NCBI GenBank assembly: GCA_003223115.1
Contig: QHXW01000244.1
Span: 1 to 55,778, forward strand
DNA length: 55,778 bases
From: Acidobacteriota bacterium
Lineage (GTDB): Bacteria; Acidobacteriota; Terriglobia; Bryobacterales; Bryobacteraceae
Direction of reading: 5' to 3'
The first letter of the stretch is position 1, and each line of letters starts with the position of its first letter. The notes below the pieces were generated by a model, which did no database searches, had not been told where the DNA came from, and worked only from the letters and a program-made list of their open reading frames with translations. The position numbers were made by a program, and so were the translations under genes. Positions 47,093-55,778 of this stretch are shown piece by piece.

Positions 47093-49531
47093 ATGAATTC
47101 ACCGATGCCGGAAGGCTCGTTTCTCTATTGCGATGTCAGTCTGCCCGTTCCGCTTGACCGCCCCTTCACCTATTCGCTTCCTGAAACGCTGCGCCATCGG
47201 GTGAAACCAGGTTGCAGGCTGATCGTGCCGTTCGGCGTGCGCAAGATGACCGGAGTCGCATTGCGTTGCCACGACGAGCCACCTAGCGTCGAAACGCGCC
47301 AGGCACTTCGCCTCATCGACTCCGAGCCGGTGTTGGATGAAGAATTGCTCAAGTTGGCGCACTGGATTGCGAATTACTATTGCGCGCCGCTTGGCGAAGT
47401 ACTGCGCGGCATGCTGCCGCTCGCTAACGACATTCGCTCGGGCAAAACTTACGAGCTGACCGACCGGGGACGTGACGCAACGCGCCAGTTGCTCTTCGAT
47501 GCCGGTCCTGAAGATCCTGTGGCTCAAGTTCTGCGCATGCTCGAATCTCGTCCTCTTTCGGCGGTGTATTTGATGAAAAAGCTTCCGCTCGCCGATAAGG
47601 TGCTGCAATCGCTCGAACGCAAGGGCTTCATCATCGCTGAGCACGTGCAATCCGAGCGCGATCCTCTGCGTGCGGCGTCAGATCGGCTGCGGGTGGAACT
47701 CGAGCACGAGCCCGGCGACATGAAATTGCCAAAAGCGGAGCGCGAGCTGATCGCCTTTTTGATGCTGCATCCCGGCTCGCACAATCTGAAGGATGTGGAA
47801 TCGCAGGTGAAGAACTCGAGCGGCGCGGCCCGTTCTCTGGCACGCAAAGGCGTCTTGAAGCTCAAGCGCGAGCCCCTGGCCGGACCTCCGGTAGGCCCGG
47901 TGAGGACGCAACATCTGCTAAACTCCGCTCAACAAGAAGCGTTCAAGGCCATTCAGCAGGCCATCGAGAGCAAACAATTCAGAACATTTTTGTTGCACGG
48001 CATCACAGGGTCAGGCAAGACCGAGGTTTATCTGAACGCCATCGACGTGGCGCTGGACGCTGGACGCGGAGCCCTGTTGCTGGTCCCGGAGATTGCCCTG
48101 ACGCCGGCAATGGCGGGCCAATTTTACGCACGATTCGGCGATCGCGTCGCCATTCTGCACAGCGCCTTCACCGATACCGAGCGCGCCGAACAATGGCGGC
48201 GGATCAGGGCCGGGGCGGCGAGCGTGGTAGTGGGCACGCGCTCCGGCGTCTTCGCGCCTGTGCGCAATCTAGGGCTCATCGTTGTGGATGAAGAACACGA
48301 CCAGAGTTACAAGCAGGAAGAAACGCCGCGTTATAACGGTCGCGACGTGGCGATTGTGCGAGCGCAGTCGGCCGGCGCCTGCGTGGTTCTTGGTTCCGCC
48401 ACGCCAAGCCTCGAAAGCCGTTACAACGCCGATCGCGGCAAATACACTCTTATAGAGCTGCCGGAGCGCATTGAGCAACGACCGCTGCCACAGGTGGAAC
48501 TGATCGATATGCGCGAAGAATTTCTCGACACACGAAAGCAGAACCCGTTTTCGCGGCGCCTGGTGGAAGCGATCAGCCAACGGCTCGAGAGCGGCGAGCA
48601 GGTGATGATACTCCTGAACCGCCGTGGTTTTTCGGCCTTCGTCGCGTGCCGCTCCTGCGGCGAACGGATTGAATGTCAAAACTGCGCCGTGACGCTAACG
48701 TATCACCGGCGCGACCGGCGGCTGCTCTGCCACTACTGCAACTACGCCGAGCGCGAGCCCAGAGTCTGTCCCAAATGCCAGAGCGAACACATCTATTTTC
48801 TGGGCCAGGGGTCGGAACGCGTGGAGAGTGAACTCCACCGCGAGTTCCCGCGGGCACATATCGCGCGCCTCGATCGCGACACGGTTACCGGCCGCCGGCG
48901 ATACGAAACCATTCTTCAGGGCTTCCGCGAGCGGAGTTTCGACGTGCTGGTAGGGACACAGATGATCGCCAAAGGTCACGACATCCCAAACGTCACGTTA
49001 GTGGGCGTCATTTCGGCCGATATTGGCCTCAACCTGCCGGATTTTCGCGCGGCAGAGCGCACCTTTCAGCTCTTGACGCAGGTAGCCGGACGCGCCGGAC
49101 GCGGCGACTTGCCGGGACAAGTGCTGGTGCAGACCATCAACCCCGACCATTACGCCATCCGTATGGCTGCCGCGCACGATTATCAGGCATTCTATGAACG
49201 GGAACTGGGCTTCCGGCGCATGATGCACTACCCGCCCTTCAGCGCTATGGCGAACCTGCTGGTGCGCAGCGAGAAACAGGAAGAGGCGTTGCGTATGAGC
49301 ACGGAGTTGGGGCGCCTCTTCACGCCGCCACCAGAAAAAATCAAGATCCTGGGCCCGGCGGAAGCACCTCTCGAGCGGCTGAAGAACGAATTCCGGTTTC
49401 AGTTGGTCATGAAGGCTGCCAGCCGCAAGACGCTGACTGAAGTATTGAGACGCGCGCGCGAATTCGCGCTCGAGAAAAAGTGGCCCGCGACGGCGCTGGT
49501 CATCGACGTAGATCCGCTGACACTCATATAA
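47093..49531 (+). CDS. priA: Primosomal protein N' (PriA helicase)
   Basis: The product is 812 aa. It has an N-terminal 3'-end-binding domain (VSLPVPLDRPFTYSLPE) and a superfamily-2 helicase core with Walker A (HGITGSGKTEVYL), DEEHD and motif V/VI (TLVGVISADIGLNLPDFRAA, QVAGRAGRG). Eight zinc cysteines lie in CRSC, CQNC, CHYC and CPKC. It restarts stalled replication forks. It stands in its own unit between dinB and lexA. Confidence 0.96.
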   Translation: MNSPMPEGSFLYCDVSLPVPLDRPFTYSLPETLRHRVKPGCRLIVPFGVRKMTGVALRCHDEPPSVETRQALRLIDSEPVLDEELLKLAHWIANYYCAPLGEVLRGMLPLANDIRSGKTYELTDRGRDATRQLLFDAGPEDPVAQVLRMLESRPLSAVYLMKKLPLADKVLQSLERKGFIIAEHVQSERDPLRAASDRLRVELEHEPGDMKLPKAERELIAFLMLHPGSHNLKDVESQVKNSSGAARSLARKGVLKLKREPLAGPPVGPVRTQHLLNSAQQEAFKAIQQAIESKQFRTFLLHGITGSGKTEVYLNAIDVALDAGRGALLLVPEIALTPAMAGQFYARFGDRVAILHSAFTDTERAEQWRRIRAGAASVVVGTRSGVFAPVRNLGLIVVDEEHDQSYKQEETPRYNGRDVAIVRAQSAGACVVLGSATPSLESRYNADRGKYTLIELPERIEQRPLPQVELIDMREEFLDTRKQNPFSRRLVEAISQRLESGEQVMILLNRRGFSAFVACRSCGERIECQNCAVTLTYHRRDRRLLCHYCNYAEREPRVCPKCQSEHIYFLGQGSERVESELHREFPRAHIARLDRDTVTGRRRYETILQGFRERSFDVLVGTQMIAKGHDIPNVTLVGVISADIGLNLPDFRAAERTFQLLTQVAGRAGRGDLPGQVLVQTINPDHYAIRMAAAHDYQAFYERELGFRRMMHYPPFSAMANLLVRSEKQEEALRMSTELGRLFTPPPEKIKILGPAEAPLERLKNEFRFQLVMKAASRKTLTEVLRRAREFALEKKWPATALVIDVDPLTLI

Positions 49532-49578
49532 GGACTTAGAGGGCTTGTTTTTCCCTTTTTCTTCGCCCACAATGGGGT

Positions 49579-50196
49579 ATGGCGCTTACCAAACGGCAGA
49601 AGCAGGTTTTGGACTTCATTGCCGATTTCGTGGAAGACAACGGCTACAGCCCCAGTTACGAGGAGATCGCGCGCGGCTTGAGCCTGGCATCTCTGGCCAC
49701 GGTACACAAGCATATTCAGACGCTCGAGACCAAGAGCTATCTGAAGCGAGGATTCAACCGCAGCCGCTCACTGGAATTGGGTCCCAAGTACGCGCAGGAA
49801 CACCGACGTCAGCGCGACCGGGAAATTCCCCTAGCGGGTGTGATCGCGGCTGGAAGGCCGGTGGAAGCATTGGAGCAACGCGCCACTGTCAATTTCTCCG
49901 AATTTACGGGAAAGCGCGACCTTTTTGCGCTCGAAGTACGCGGCGACTCGATGATTGATGATCACATCTGTGAAGGCGACATGATTCTGCTCGAGCGGAC
50001 CAACGAAGTACGCGACGGGGACATCGTGGTGGCGCTGATATCCGGCTCGGAAACAACTCTCAAGCGGATTTACCGCGAGCCTGGGGATCGGATTCGCCTC
50101 CAGCCTGCGAATGCGCAACTCCAGCCGATCTATTTTCTCGCCTCTGATGTGCAGGTGCAGGGACGGCTGGTGGCTGTGCTCCGGAAATATCAGTAG
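49579..50196 (+). CDS. lexA: SOS repressor LexA
   Basis: The product is 205 aa. A winged helix-turn-helix (LTKRQKQVLDFIADFVEDNG, SLASLATVHKHIQTLE) is followed by the self-cleaving peptidase domain: cleavage site Ala91-Gly92 (GVIAAGRP), nucleophile Ser124 (GDSMID) and Lys162 (TTLKRI). RecA-stimulated cleavage derepresses SOS genes. It lies 47 nt after priA. I cannot see a standard CTGT-N8-ACAG or GAAC-type box upstream, so its own operator is unclear. Confidence 0.96.
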   Translation: MALTKRQKQVLDFIADFVEDNGYSPSYEEIARGLSLASLATVHKHIQTLETKSYLKRGFNRSRSLELGPKYAQEHRRQRDREIPLAGVIAAGRPVEALEQRATVNFSEFTGKRDLFALEVRGDSMIDDHICEGDMILLERTNEVRDGDIVVALISGSETTLKRIYREPGDRIRLQPANAQLQPIYFLASDVQVQGRLVAVLRKYQ

Positions 50197-50241
50197 CGAT
50201 TCGTTCGAACGCCGTTCAGTTCTGACTCGCGCGGCGGCAGC

Positions 50242-50547
50242 CTAATTGTTCCGGGAGGCCAACCCCAGCTCCTCTTCGGCGCGGCGCCAGTCTTCTTCAG
50301 GCGATCCACCGCTGCGGCCGCGTGCTTCCCAATAGGAATAAGCCAGGCGAGAGACGGCCTCGCGATCCATGGGAGTTTCGGAAGCTCGCGACTTTAAAGC
50401 GGAACGATCCGTGATGGTTGCGGAACGGCTGGTTTTGACCGGTTCCTTGGTGGTTGGAGAGCCTGAACTATTGGCTCTCGTCGAGCGGCTCTTGGCTGGG
50501 CTCGCGGAGGCGGCACCAGTTGAATAAGAGTGATTGTTTCGCGCCAT
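50242..50547 (-). CDS. DUF2934-containing small protein
   Basis: The product is 101 aa from ATG 50547 (MARNNHSYST); the frame is open 16 codons further but lacks similarity. A Ser/Thr/Lys-rich disordered N-terminal half is followed by a DUF2934 motif, VSRLAYSYWEARGRSGGSPE with EDWRRAEEEL. The domain is common in small proteins of soil bacteria and its function is unknown. It is convergent with lexA and divergent from the nfeD operon. Confidence 0.82.
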   Translation of the reverse strand: MARNNHSYSTGAASASPAKSRSTRANSSGSPTTKEPVKTSRSATITDRSALKSRASETPMDREAVSRLAYSYWEARGRSGGSPEEDWRRAEEELGLASRNN

Positions 50548-50687
50548 AGGATTATCTCTCCCGAGTGATCTTTCGTTCATTTTAACAAAGTGCATCGCCT
50601 TTTTTAAGAAAAAACCTTTTTATCGGTCTGATAAGTGGTCCGGCGCGCATTCGCTCCGGGCTGCGTCTGGTTCTTGCGCGTTGTATA

Positions 50688-51989
50688 GTGAGGTTACCGT
50701 TGGCATTGCGACTCTCGATTGTTCTGAGTTGTACCTTCGCAGCAGCTGTTGCGCAGGCAGCACCCCGTGTGATCGCGGTGGATGTGGATGGCATCATTCA
50801 CCCGGTGACAGTCGAAATTGTGACACGCGCGTTCGACCAGGCTGCTCACCAAAACGCCGAACTCGTCATCATCCGTCTCAACACACCCGGTGGTCTGATG
50901 GAAGCCATGCGTGAATCGGTGCAGAAGATCGTCGCCTCCCCCGTTCCCGTTGTGACCTACGTGACTCCGGGTGGCGGCCGCGCTGCTTCGGCGGGCTTCT
51001 TTCTGCTGGAAGCCGGTGACCTGGCAGCCATGGCGCCCGGCACCAATACCGGCGCTGCCCATCCGGTGCTGATCGGAACGGAAATGGATCCGATCATGAA
51101 ACAGAAGGTGGAGAATGACGCGGCGGCCCTGTTGCGCAGCATTACAGCGAAACGCGGCCGCAATAGTGACCTGGCTCAGAAAGCGGTGCTCGAGAGTAAG
51201 TCCTTCACTGACAAAGAAGCCCTCGAAAATCACCTGATCGAGTTCGTGGCCTCAAGCGATCAGGACTTGATTCGCCAGCTCGACGGACGCCAGATCACCC
51301 GTTTCGATGGACGCACGCAAGTGCTTCACTTGAGCGGAGTTGAGATCGTCAACTACGAAAAGAATACCCGCCAGCGGGTGCTTTCGGCGATCAGCGATCC
51401 CAACATCGCGCTGATCCTGCTGGTGCTCGGCGCGCTGGGAATTTACGCGGAGTTTTCCACCCCCGGGCTGATTTTTCCTGGCGTAGCCGGCGCCATCCTG
51501 GCATTGCTGGGACTCTCGGCGCTTTCGATGTTGCCCATCAATTGGCTGGGTGCAGCGTTGCTGATCCTGGCGTTCACATTTTTCATTCTCGAAGCCAAGT
51601 TCACTTCCCATGGGGTGCTGGCCGCCGGTGGAGCCGTGGCGATGATCCTGGGCGCGGTGTTGCTGATCAACAGTCCGGTGCCCGAGATGCGCATTCACCT
51701 CTCGACGGCGATCGCGCTGGCCCTGCCGTTCGCCGCCATCACGGTATTTCTGCTGTCGCTGGTCATGCGCGCACGCGCCAATAAAGTGGTGACCGGCAGC
51801 GAAGGAATGATCGGCGAAGTGGGCGTAGCTTTGGAGGATCTCAATCCGCAAGGCCCCATCTTCGTGCGCGGCGAATATTGGAACGCGGTCTCGCCTGTGC
51901 CGCTCAAATCGGGGGAGCGGGTGCGGGTTACCGCTCTAGATCATCTCAACCTGACTGTGGAACCGTTCCCAAAATCAACGGGAGGCTGA
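50688..51989 (+). CDS. NfeD-family membrane serine protease
   Basis: The product is 433 aa from GTG 50688; TTG 50700 is an alternative start. A signal peptide ([18 protein letters not shown]) precedes a ClpP-like domain ([20 protein letters not shown]; nucleophile Ser in [11 protein letters not shown]). Then come four or five membrane helices and a soluble OB-fold NfeD domain ([20 protein letters not shown]). It is the long NfeD form that partners slipin or flotillin proteins in the membrane, and the slipin gene follows after 1 nt. Confidence 0.92.
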   Translation: MRLPLALRLSIVLSCTFAAAVAQAAPRVIAVDVDGIIHPVTVEIVTRAFDQAAHQNAELVIIRLNTPGGLMEAMRESVQKIVASPVPVVTYVTPGGGRAASAGFFLLEAGDLAAMAPGTNTGAAHPVLIGTEMDPIMKQKVENDAAALLRSITAKRGRNSDLAQKAVLESKSFTDKEALENHLIEFVASSDQDLIRQLDGRQITRFDGRTQVLHLSGVEIVNYEKNTRQRVLSAISDPNIALILLVLGALGIYAEFSTPGLIFPGVAGAILALLGLSALSMLPINWLGAALLILAFTFFILEAKFTSHGVLAAGGAVAMILGAVLLINSPVPEMRIHLSTAIALALPFAAITVFLLSLVMRARANKVVTGSEGMIGEVGVALEDLNPQGPIFVRGEYWNAVSPVPLKSGERVRVTALDHLNLTVEPFPKSTGG

Positions 51990-51990
51990 T

Positions 51991-52788
51991 ATGCCGTTCG
52001 ACCTGTCCACCATTATCGTGATCCTGATCATCGTGATCTATCTGGTGTCGTCGATCAAAATTCTGGCCGAATACGAGCGCGGTGTGATATTCCGGCTGGG
52101 CCGTGTCCTCCCCAGCCCTAAAGGGCCGGGACTTATTCTGGTGTTCGCGCCTATCGATCGCATCGTGCGTGTTTCACTGCGCGTGGACACTTTGGAAGTG
52201 CCGGCGCAGGATGTCGTGACCCGCGATAACGTAACGGTGAAGGTGAATGCAGTGATCTATTTCCGTGTAATCAATCCCACACTGGCGGTGATCGAGGTCT
52301 CGAACTTCCTGTACGCCACCTCTCAACTGGCACAGACTACTTTGCGCAGTGTTCTGGGTGAAGTGGAACTCGATGAGTTGCTGGGCCAGCGGGAAAAGCT
52401 CAATGTTCGGTTGCAATCGATTCTCGATCAGCACACCTCGCCCTGGGGCGTGAAAGTCACCATGGTCGAGGTGAAGCAGGTAGATCTCGCCGAACAGATG
52501 ATCCGCGCTATTGCCCGCCAGGCCGAAGCTGAGCGCGAGCGCCGCGCCAAAATTATTCATGCCGAGGGTGAATTCACGGCCGCGGACAAGCTGTCGCAGG
52601 CGGCGGCAATTATCCAGACACAGCCTGCTGCAATCCAGTTGCGATATCTGCAGACCCTAGTGGAAATCGGCACGGAAAAAAATACAACCATTGTCTTCCC
52701 GCTGCCCCTCGATATACTTTCTACTTTAGGGCGCGCGTTGGATCACTATGCCCGAGGCGGCGAGGGATCGCCTCCGGTCAAGATGTGA
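51991..52788 (+). CDS. Slipin (stomatin-like SPFH protein)
   Basis: The product is 265 aa from ATG 51991, with GGAGG 5 nt upstream and overlapping the nfeD end. One N-terminal membrane helix ([20 protein letters not shown]) is followed by an SPFH domain ([40 protein letters not shown]) and a coiled coil ([20 protein letters not shown]). It forms membrane microdomain scaffolds and is the usual substrate or partner of NfeD proteases; the C-terminal region is the likely cleavage region. Confidence 0.94.
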   Translation: MPFDLSTIIVILIIVIYLVSSIKILAEYERGVIFRLGRVLPSPKGPGLILVFAPIDRIVRVSLRVDTLEVPAQDVVTRDNVTVKVNAVIYFRVINPTLAVIEVSNFLYATSQLAQTTLRSVLGEVELDELLGQREKLNVRLQSILDQHTSPWGVKVTMVEVKQVDLAEQMIRAIARQAEAERERRAKIIHAEGEFTAADKLSQAAAIIQTQPAAIQLRYLQTLVEIGTEKNTTIVFPLPLDILSTLGRALDHYARGGEGSPPVKM

Positions 52789-52812
52789 TGCTCCGCACGC
52801 AGGCGAGTTTCT

Positions 52813-53451
52813 ATGGCGAAAACTGACGGCGAATACGAACTGGTGCTGGGCAATCGGCAACTGCTCTGCGCATTTTTCATTGTTGTGGTCTTGTTCGGTG
52901 TATTTTTCACAATGGGCTATGTGGTAGGCCGCAACTCCGGGCCCGGCCCTTCAACGGCTTCAGCCACGTCCACCGCGGCAAACAGCCAACGTCCCGAAGC
53001 CTCGGGACCGGCCATTCCACAGGCGCCGCCGGCGAACTCGCCTGCGCAGGAACAGAGAGACCCGGCTCCTAAAGAGACCAAGGCCGTTTCACCTCCGGAA
53101 AAAACTGAACCGAGACGCCAGCCCGCCACTCCGCCGGCGAGATCATCACCCGCTCGCGTGCCTCCTGCTAGTTCGCAAGCCCCGGCCGGCAAGCCGTCAG
53201 GCGGATCTGCTGTCACTTCGGTAACTCCGGGCCCGGGTCGAATGTACCTGCAAGTCGCGGCCGTGGGACAGCCGCAGGCCGATGTGGTGGCCGACACCTT
53301 GCGCCAGAAAGGATTCCCGGCGCTTCTCGCCGCTGGCCCCACTCCGGCCCTTCTCCGCGTGATGGTGGGACCGTTCGCTGACGCCTCGATGCTGGGTAAA
53401 GCCAAGGCGGATCTCGAAAACGCGGGCTTCCATCCCATCGTGCGAAAATAA
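52813..53451 (+). CDS. SPOR-domain protein
   Basis: The product is 212 aa. A short cytoplasmic start and one membrane helix (LCAFFIVVVLFGVFFTMGYV) are followed by a ~95-residue Pro/Ala/Ser-rich periplasmic linker and a C-terminal SPOR domain (MYLQVAAVGQPQADVVADTL, LRVMVGPFAD). SPOR domains bind denuded peptidoglycan at division sites, so this is probably a septal protein of the FtsN/DedD layout. It lies 24 nt after the slipin gene. Confidence 0.9.
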   Translation: MAKTDGEYELVLGNRQLLCAFFIVVVLFGVFFTMGYVVGRNSGPGPSTASATSTAANSQRPEASGPAIPQAPPANSPAQEQRDPAPKETKAVSPPEKTEPRRQPATPPARSSPARVPPASSQAPAGKPSGGSAVTSVTPGPGRMYLQVAAVGQPQADVVADTLRQKGFPALLAAGPTPALLRVMVGPFADASMLGKAKADLENAGFHPIVRK

Positions 53452-53495
53452 CAGCAGCCACGTGGAAGCATCACTCCCGCCGGTGCCATAAACCC

Positions 53496-54416
53496 GTGCT
53501 CGATACTCCTTTGGTTCAAATCGACGGCGCTCAAGCGCGCCCGCGCCTTCCTCAATGGGCCCGTAAAAACCCGACACATTTCGACTCACTGCATTTGATG
53601 AAAACGGAACTGCGGCGTTTGAATCTGCACACGGTCTGCGAATCCGCGCGCTGCCCCAATATTCACGAATGCTTTCATCGGGGCGCTGCCACGTTCATGA
53701 TCCTGGGAAATCTTTGCACGCGAGGTTGCGGGTTCTGCTCCGTTCCGAAGGGATCGCCGGCAAAGCAGGAAATGGGGCTCGACCCCCAGGAACCGGCCAA
53801 CGTGGCACGTATGGCGGCGTTGATGAATCTGCGCTACGTAGTGATCACCAGCGTCAACCGCGATGATCTCGAGGATGGCGGCTCCCGGCATTTTACCGAA
53901 ACCGTGCATCAAGTAAAGCGACGGCTGCCCAACGCTCGCGTCGAGGTGCTTACGCCCGATTTTTGCGGAGACCTGGAGGCTGTGGCGTGTGTGCTCGATG
54001 CCGCTCCCCACGTGTTCAACCACAACATGGAGACAGGCCCGCGCCTTTACCGTCGAGTGCGCCCCCAAGCTGATTACCAACAGTCTCTTGGTGTGCTGGC
54101 TTTTGCTAAACGGCACCGCCCGGACGTGCTCACCAAGTCCGGATTCATGGTGGGCCTGGGCGAAACCGAAGACGAGGTGCGAGCGCTCTTGCGCGATTTG
54201 CGGCGGGCCGATGTCGATGTGGCCACCATCGGCCAGTATCTTCAACCGACCCGCCGGAATTTGCCGGTGGTCGAATACATTGAGCCCGATCTGTTCGATT
54301 CTTACCGCGAGTACGGTCTTTCGATCGGTTTCAAAATGGTGTTCAGTGGACCGCTGGTGCGCAGCTCCTATATGGCGGACCACGTAAGCCAACAGGCGCA
54401 CGTTACAACCCGTTGA
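53496..54416 (+). CDS. lipA: Lipoyl synthase
   Basis: The product is 306 aa from GTG 53496. Both iron-sulfur cluster motifs are complete: auxiliary Cys48, Cys53, Cys59 (CESARCPNIHEC) and radical-SAM Cys74, Cys78, Cys81 (CTRGCGFC). The late RSSY motif supplies the serine ligand of the auxiliary cluster. It inserts two sulfurs into octanoyl-protein to make lipoate for 2-oxoacid dehydrogenases. Its TGA overlaps the TTG start of lnt; lipB is not in view. Confidence 0.96.
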   Translation: MLDTPLVQIDGAQARPRLPQWARKNPTHFDSLHLMKTELRRLNLHTVCESARCPNIHECFHRGAATFMILGNLCTRGCGFCSVPKGSPAKQEMGLDPQEPANVARMAALMNLRYVVITSVNRDDLEDGGSRHFTETVHQVKRRLPNARVEVLTPDFCGDLEAVACVLDAAPHVFNHNMETGPRLYRRVRPQADYQQSLGVLAFAKRHRPDVLTKSGFMVGLGETEDEVRALLRDLRRADVDVATIGQYLQPTRRNLPVVEYIEPDLFDSYREYGLSIGFKMVFSGPLVRSSYMADHVSQQAHVTTR

Positions 54417-55778
54417 ACTATATTCTGGCGGTCCTCAGCGCGCTTCTGCTGATCCTGACATTCCCTCGTTTCGACTTCGTGTGGCTGGCGCCTGTTGCGC
54501 TGGCTCCCCTTCTAGTGGCCGTGACTCGCGAGCGCCGCGCCGGCCCGCGTTTCCTGCTGGGATATCTTGCCGGGGTGCTTTACTGGTGCGGGGTGTGCTA
54601 TTGGATCGGCGGCGTCCTGGCAAAGTTTGGCGGCATTAGTTCGGTGCTCGCGTGGCTGCTGTTGGCGCTGTTCTGCCTGGTGAAGGCGCTGCATATGGGA
54701 TTTTTTGCGCTGCTGGCAGGTATGGCGATGCGGACCGCCTGGGCTGTTCCAGCAGTGGCGGCGATTTGGGTCGCGATTGAGATCACACACGGCTGGCTGG
54801 GTTTTGCCTGGCTGGCGCTCGGCAATGCGGGAATCGACATGAACGTACCCATGCGCCTGGCGCCCTACACCGGAGTTTACGGGCTGTCGTTTGTGTTCCT
54901 GATGATGGCGACAGCGCTGGCATTGCCTCTGCTGCGCCGCCCGCGACGGCAGGTACTGTGGGTGGTGGCTTTGCCGTTACTGATGCTGCTGCCACGGTTG
55001 CCCGATTGGCAGCGCGGAAACCAGATCGCCATTCTCACGCAACCCAACATCTCCGAGACCGAGACCTGGACTCCGCAATCGGTGCAAACGATGGAAAGGC
55101 GTCTGGCTTATCTGTCGATGAACGCCGTGCTCGCCGATAAAAATCTGTCTCTGGATCTGGTGGTCTGGCCCGAAGTACCCGCGCCGCTCTATGCCGACGA
55201 CCCGGATTTTTTGCGTATGGCTGCCAATCTGAGCCGGCTGGCGGGTGGGTATTTTCTGACGGGCGCGGTGGGGCACACGCCGGACGGGGCGCCGCTCAAC
55301 TCAGCTTTGCTGGTGTCCCGTTCAGGCGATGTATTGGGCCGTTACGACAAGGTGCATCTGGTGCCATTCGGCGAATTTGTGCCCTGGCCGTTCGGTTTCG
55401 TTAACAAGATCTCCACTGAAGCCGGCGATTTCCACGCAGGTAAGAAGGTGGTTGTGTTTCCCATGGGAGAACACCGCATGTCGGCCTTTATCTGCTACGA
55501 GTCCGTTTTTCCAAACTTCGTGCGGCAGTTTGTGCTGAATGGCGCTGAGCTTCTGGTGAACATCTCGAACGACAGTTGGTTCGGGAAAAGCCCAGCGCGG
55601 CTGCAGCATCTAACAATTGTGCGCATGCGCGCCGCCGAGAATCGCAGATGGATATTGCGGTCTACCAACGATGGCATCACCGGGACCATCGATCCCGCGG
55701 GCCGGTTGCTGGGCACGCTGCCGGACTATCTGGAAGCCGCATCGAGCAGCGGATATTCATACATCAAGGAAACGACGT
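54413..55778 (+). CDS. lnt: Apolipoprotein N-acyltransferase, 3' end missing
   Basis: The frame begins at TTG 54413, overlapping the lipA stop (TTGA), and runs 455 codons to the window edge without a stop. It has six to seven hydrophobic helices in the first ~190 residues (LSALLLILTFPRFDFVWLAP, FLLGYLAGVLYWCGVCYWIG). A nitrilase-type periplasmic domain follows with the catalytic triad Glu (VVWPEVPAPL), Lys (YDKVHLVPFGEFVP) and Cys (FICYES). Lnt adds the third acyl chain to lipoproteins in the inner membrane. A full-length protein is ~500-530 aa, so roughly 50-70 residues are missing. Confidence 0.92.
   Translation, partial: MNYILAVLSALLLILTFPRFDFVWLAPVALAPLLVAVTRERRAGPRFLLGYLAGVLYWCGVCYWIGGVLAKFGGISSVLAWLLLALFCLVKALHMGFFALLAGMAMRTAWAVPAVAAIWVAIEITHGWLGFAWLALGNAGIDMNVPMRLAPYTGVYGLSFVFLMMATALALPLLRRPRRQVLWVVALPLLMLLPRLPDWQRGNQIAILTQPNISETETWTPQSVQTMERRLAYLSMNAVLADKNLSLDLVVWPEVPAPLYADDPDFLRMAANLSRLAGGYFLTGAVGHTPDGAPLNSALLVSRSGDVLGRYDKVHLVPFGEFVPWPFGFVNKISTEAGDFHAGKKVVVFPMGEHRMSAFICYESVFPNFVRQFVLNGAELLVNISNDSWFGKSPARLQHLTIVRMRAAENRRWILRSTNDGITGTIDPAGRLLGTLPDYLEAASSSGYSYIKETT

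Noticed and set aside
50601-50635. T/A-rich stretch as an intrinsic terminator
   Set aside because: It forms only an A/T stem without a GC-rich base and lies upstream of both flanking genes, so it is more likely promoter-region DNA.

Overview
The window looks like chromosomal DNA from a high-GC member of the Acidobacteriota, most likely the Solibacter/Bryobacter lineage. Three features point there. A decayed FG-GAP surface protein ends in the C-terminal domain catalogued as TIGR03437 (the 'Solibacter' domain). A long ABC permease has the duplicated MacB/FtsX layout common in this phylum. There are also many secreted beta-propeller and TPR proteins. I see no rRNA, tRNA, CRISPR array, transposase or phage gene.

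Layout. 1-5.8 kb: secreted PQQ-type propeller and esterase genes, a PEP-mutase-family enzyme with an ATC where its start codon should be, and an intergenic stretch with two kinds of repeat. 6.2-8.2 kb: the frameshifted FG-GAP/TIGR03437 gene. 8.3-12.7 kb: a PEBP-family gene, a mutarotase-like gene and the leftward hrcA-grpE-dnaJ heat-shock operon with a good sigma-70 promoter. 12.8-18 kb: a small membrane protein, a TPR protein, a thioredoxin-fold protein with in-frame TGA at its catalytic cysteine, fused trpE-trpG, and ruvA. 18.2-20 kb: a decayed AAA ATPase plus DUF4276 pair. 20-25 kb: rsmE, two metallophosphoesterases, uvrC and a TPR protein. 25.1-25.9 kb: remnants of an HU-like gene and an HU-TIR gene. 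26-31 kb: a tiny Lys-rich exported protein, an Rrf2 regulator with cysK, an Asp-box protein and hyuB. 31-41 kb: export functions (broken ADOP permease, DUF1259 remnant, MFS, TolC, broken RND pump, adaptor). 41-55.8 kb: almost uninterrupted housekeeping genes (metY, CoA-binding protein, DUF1385, prfA, prmC, dinB, priA, lexA, nfeD, slipin, SPOR protein, lipA, lnt).

The most interesting feature is the redoxin at 14302-14865. Its CPHC motif is written TGA-Pro-His-Cys. A perfect 8-bp hairpin with a GUU loop lies 16 nt after the TGA, as expected for a bacterial SECIS element, so I call it a probable selenoprotein. The caution is that several accessory genes here carry frameshifts or nonsense codons, while the housekeeping genes are intact. 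That pattern argues for real decay of accessory genes rather than uniform sequencing error, but it means a single TGA must be judged with its hairpin and its exact position.
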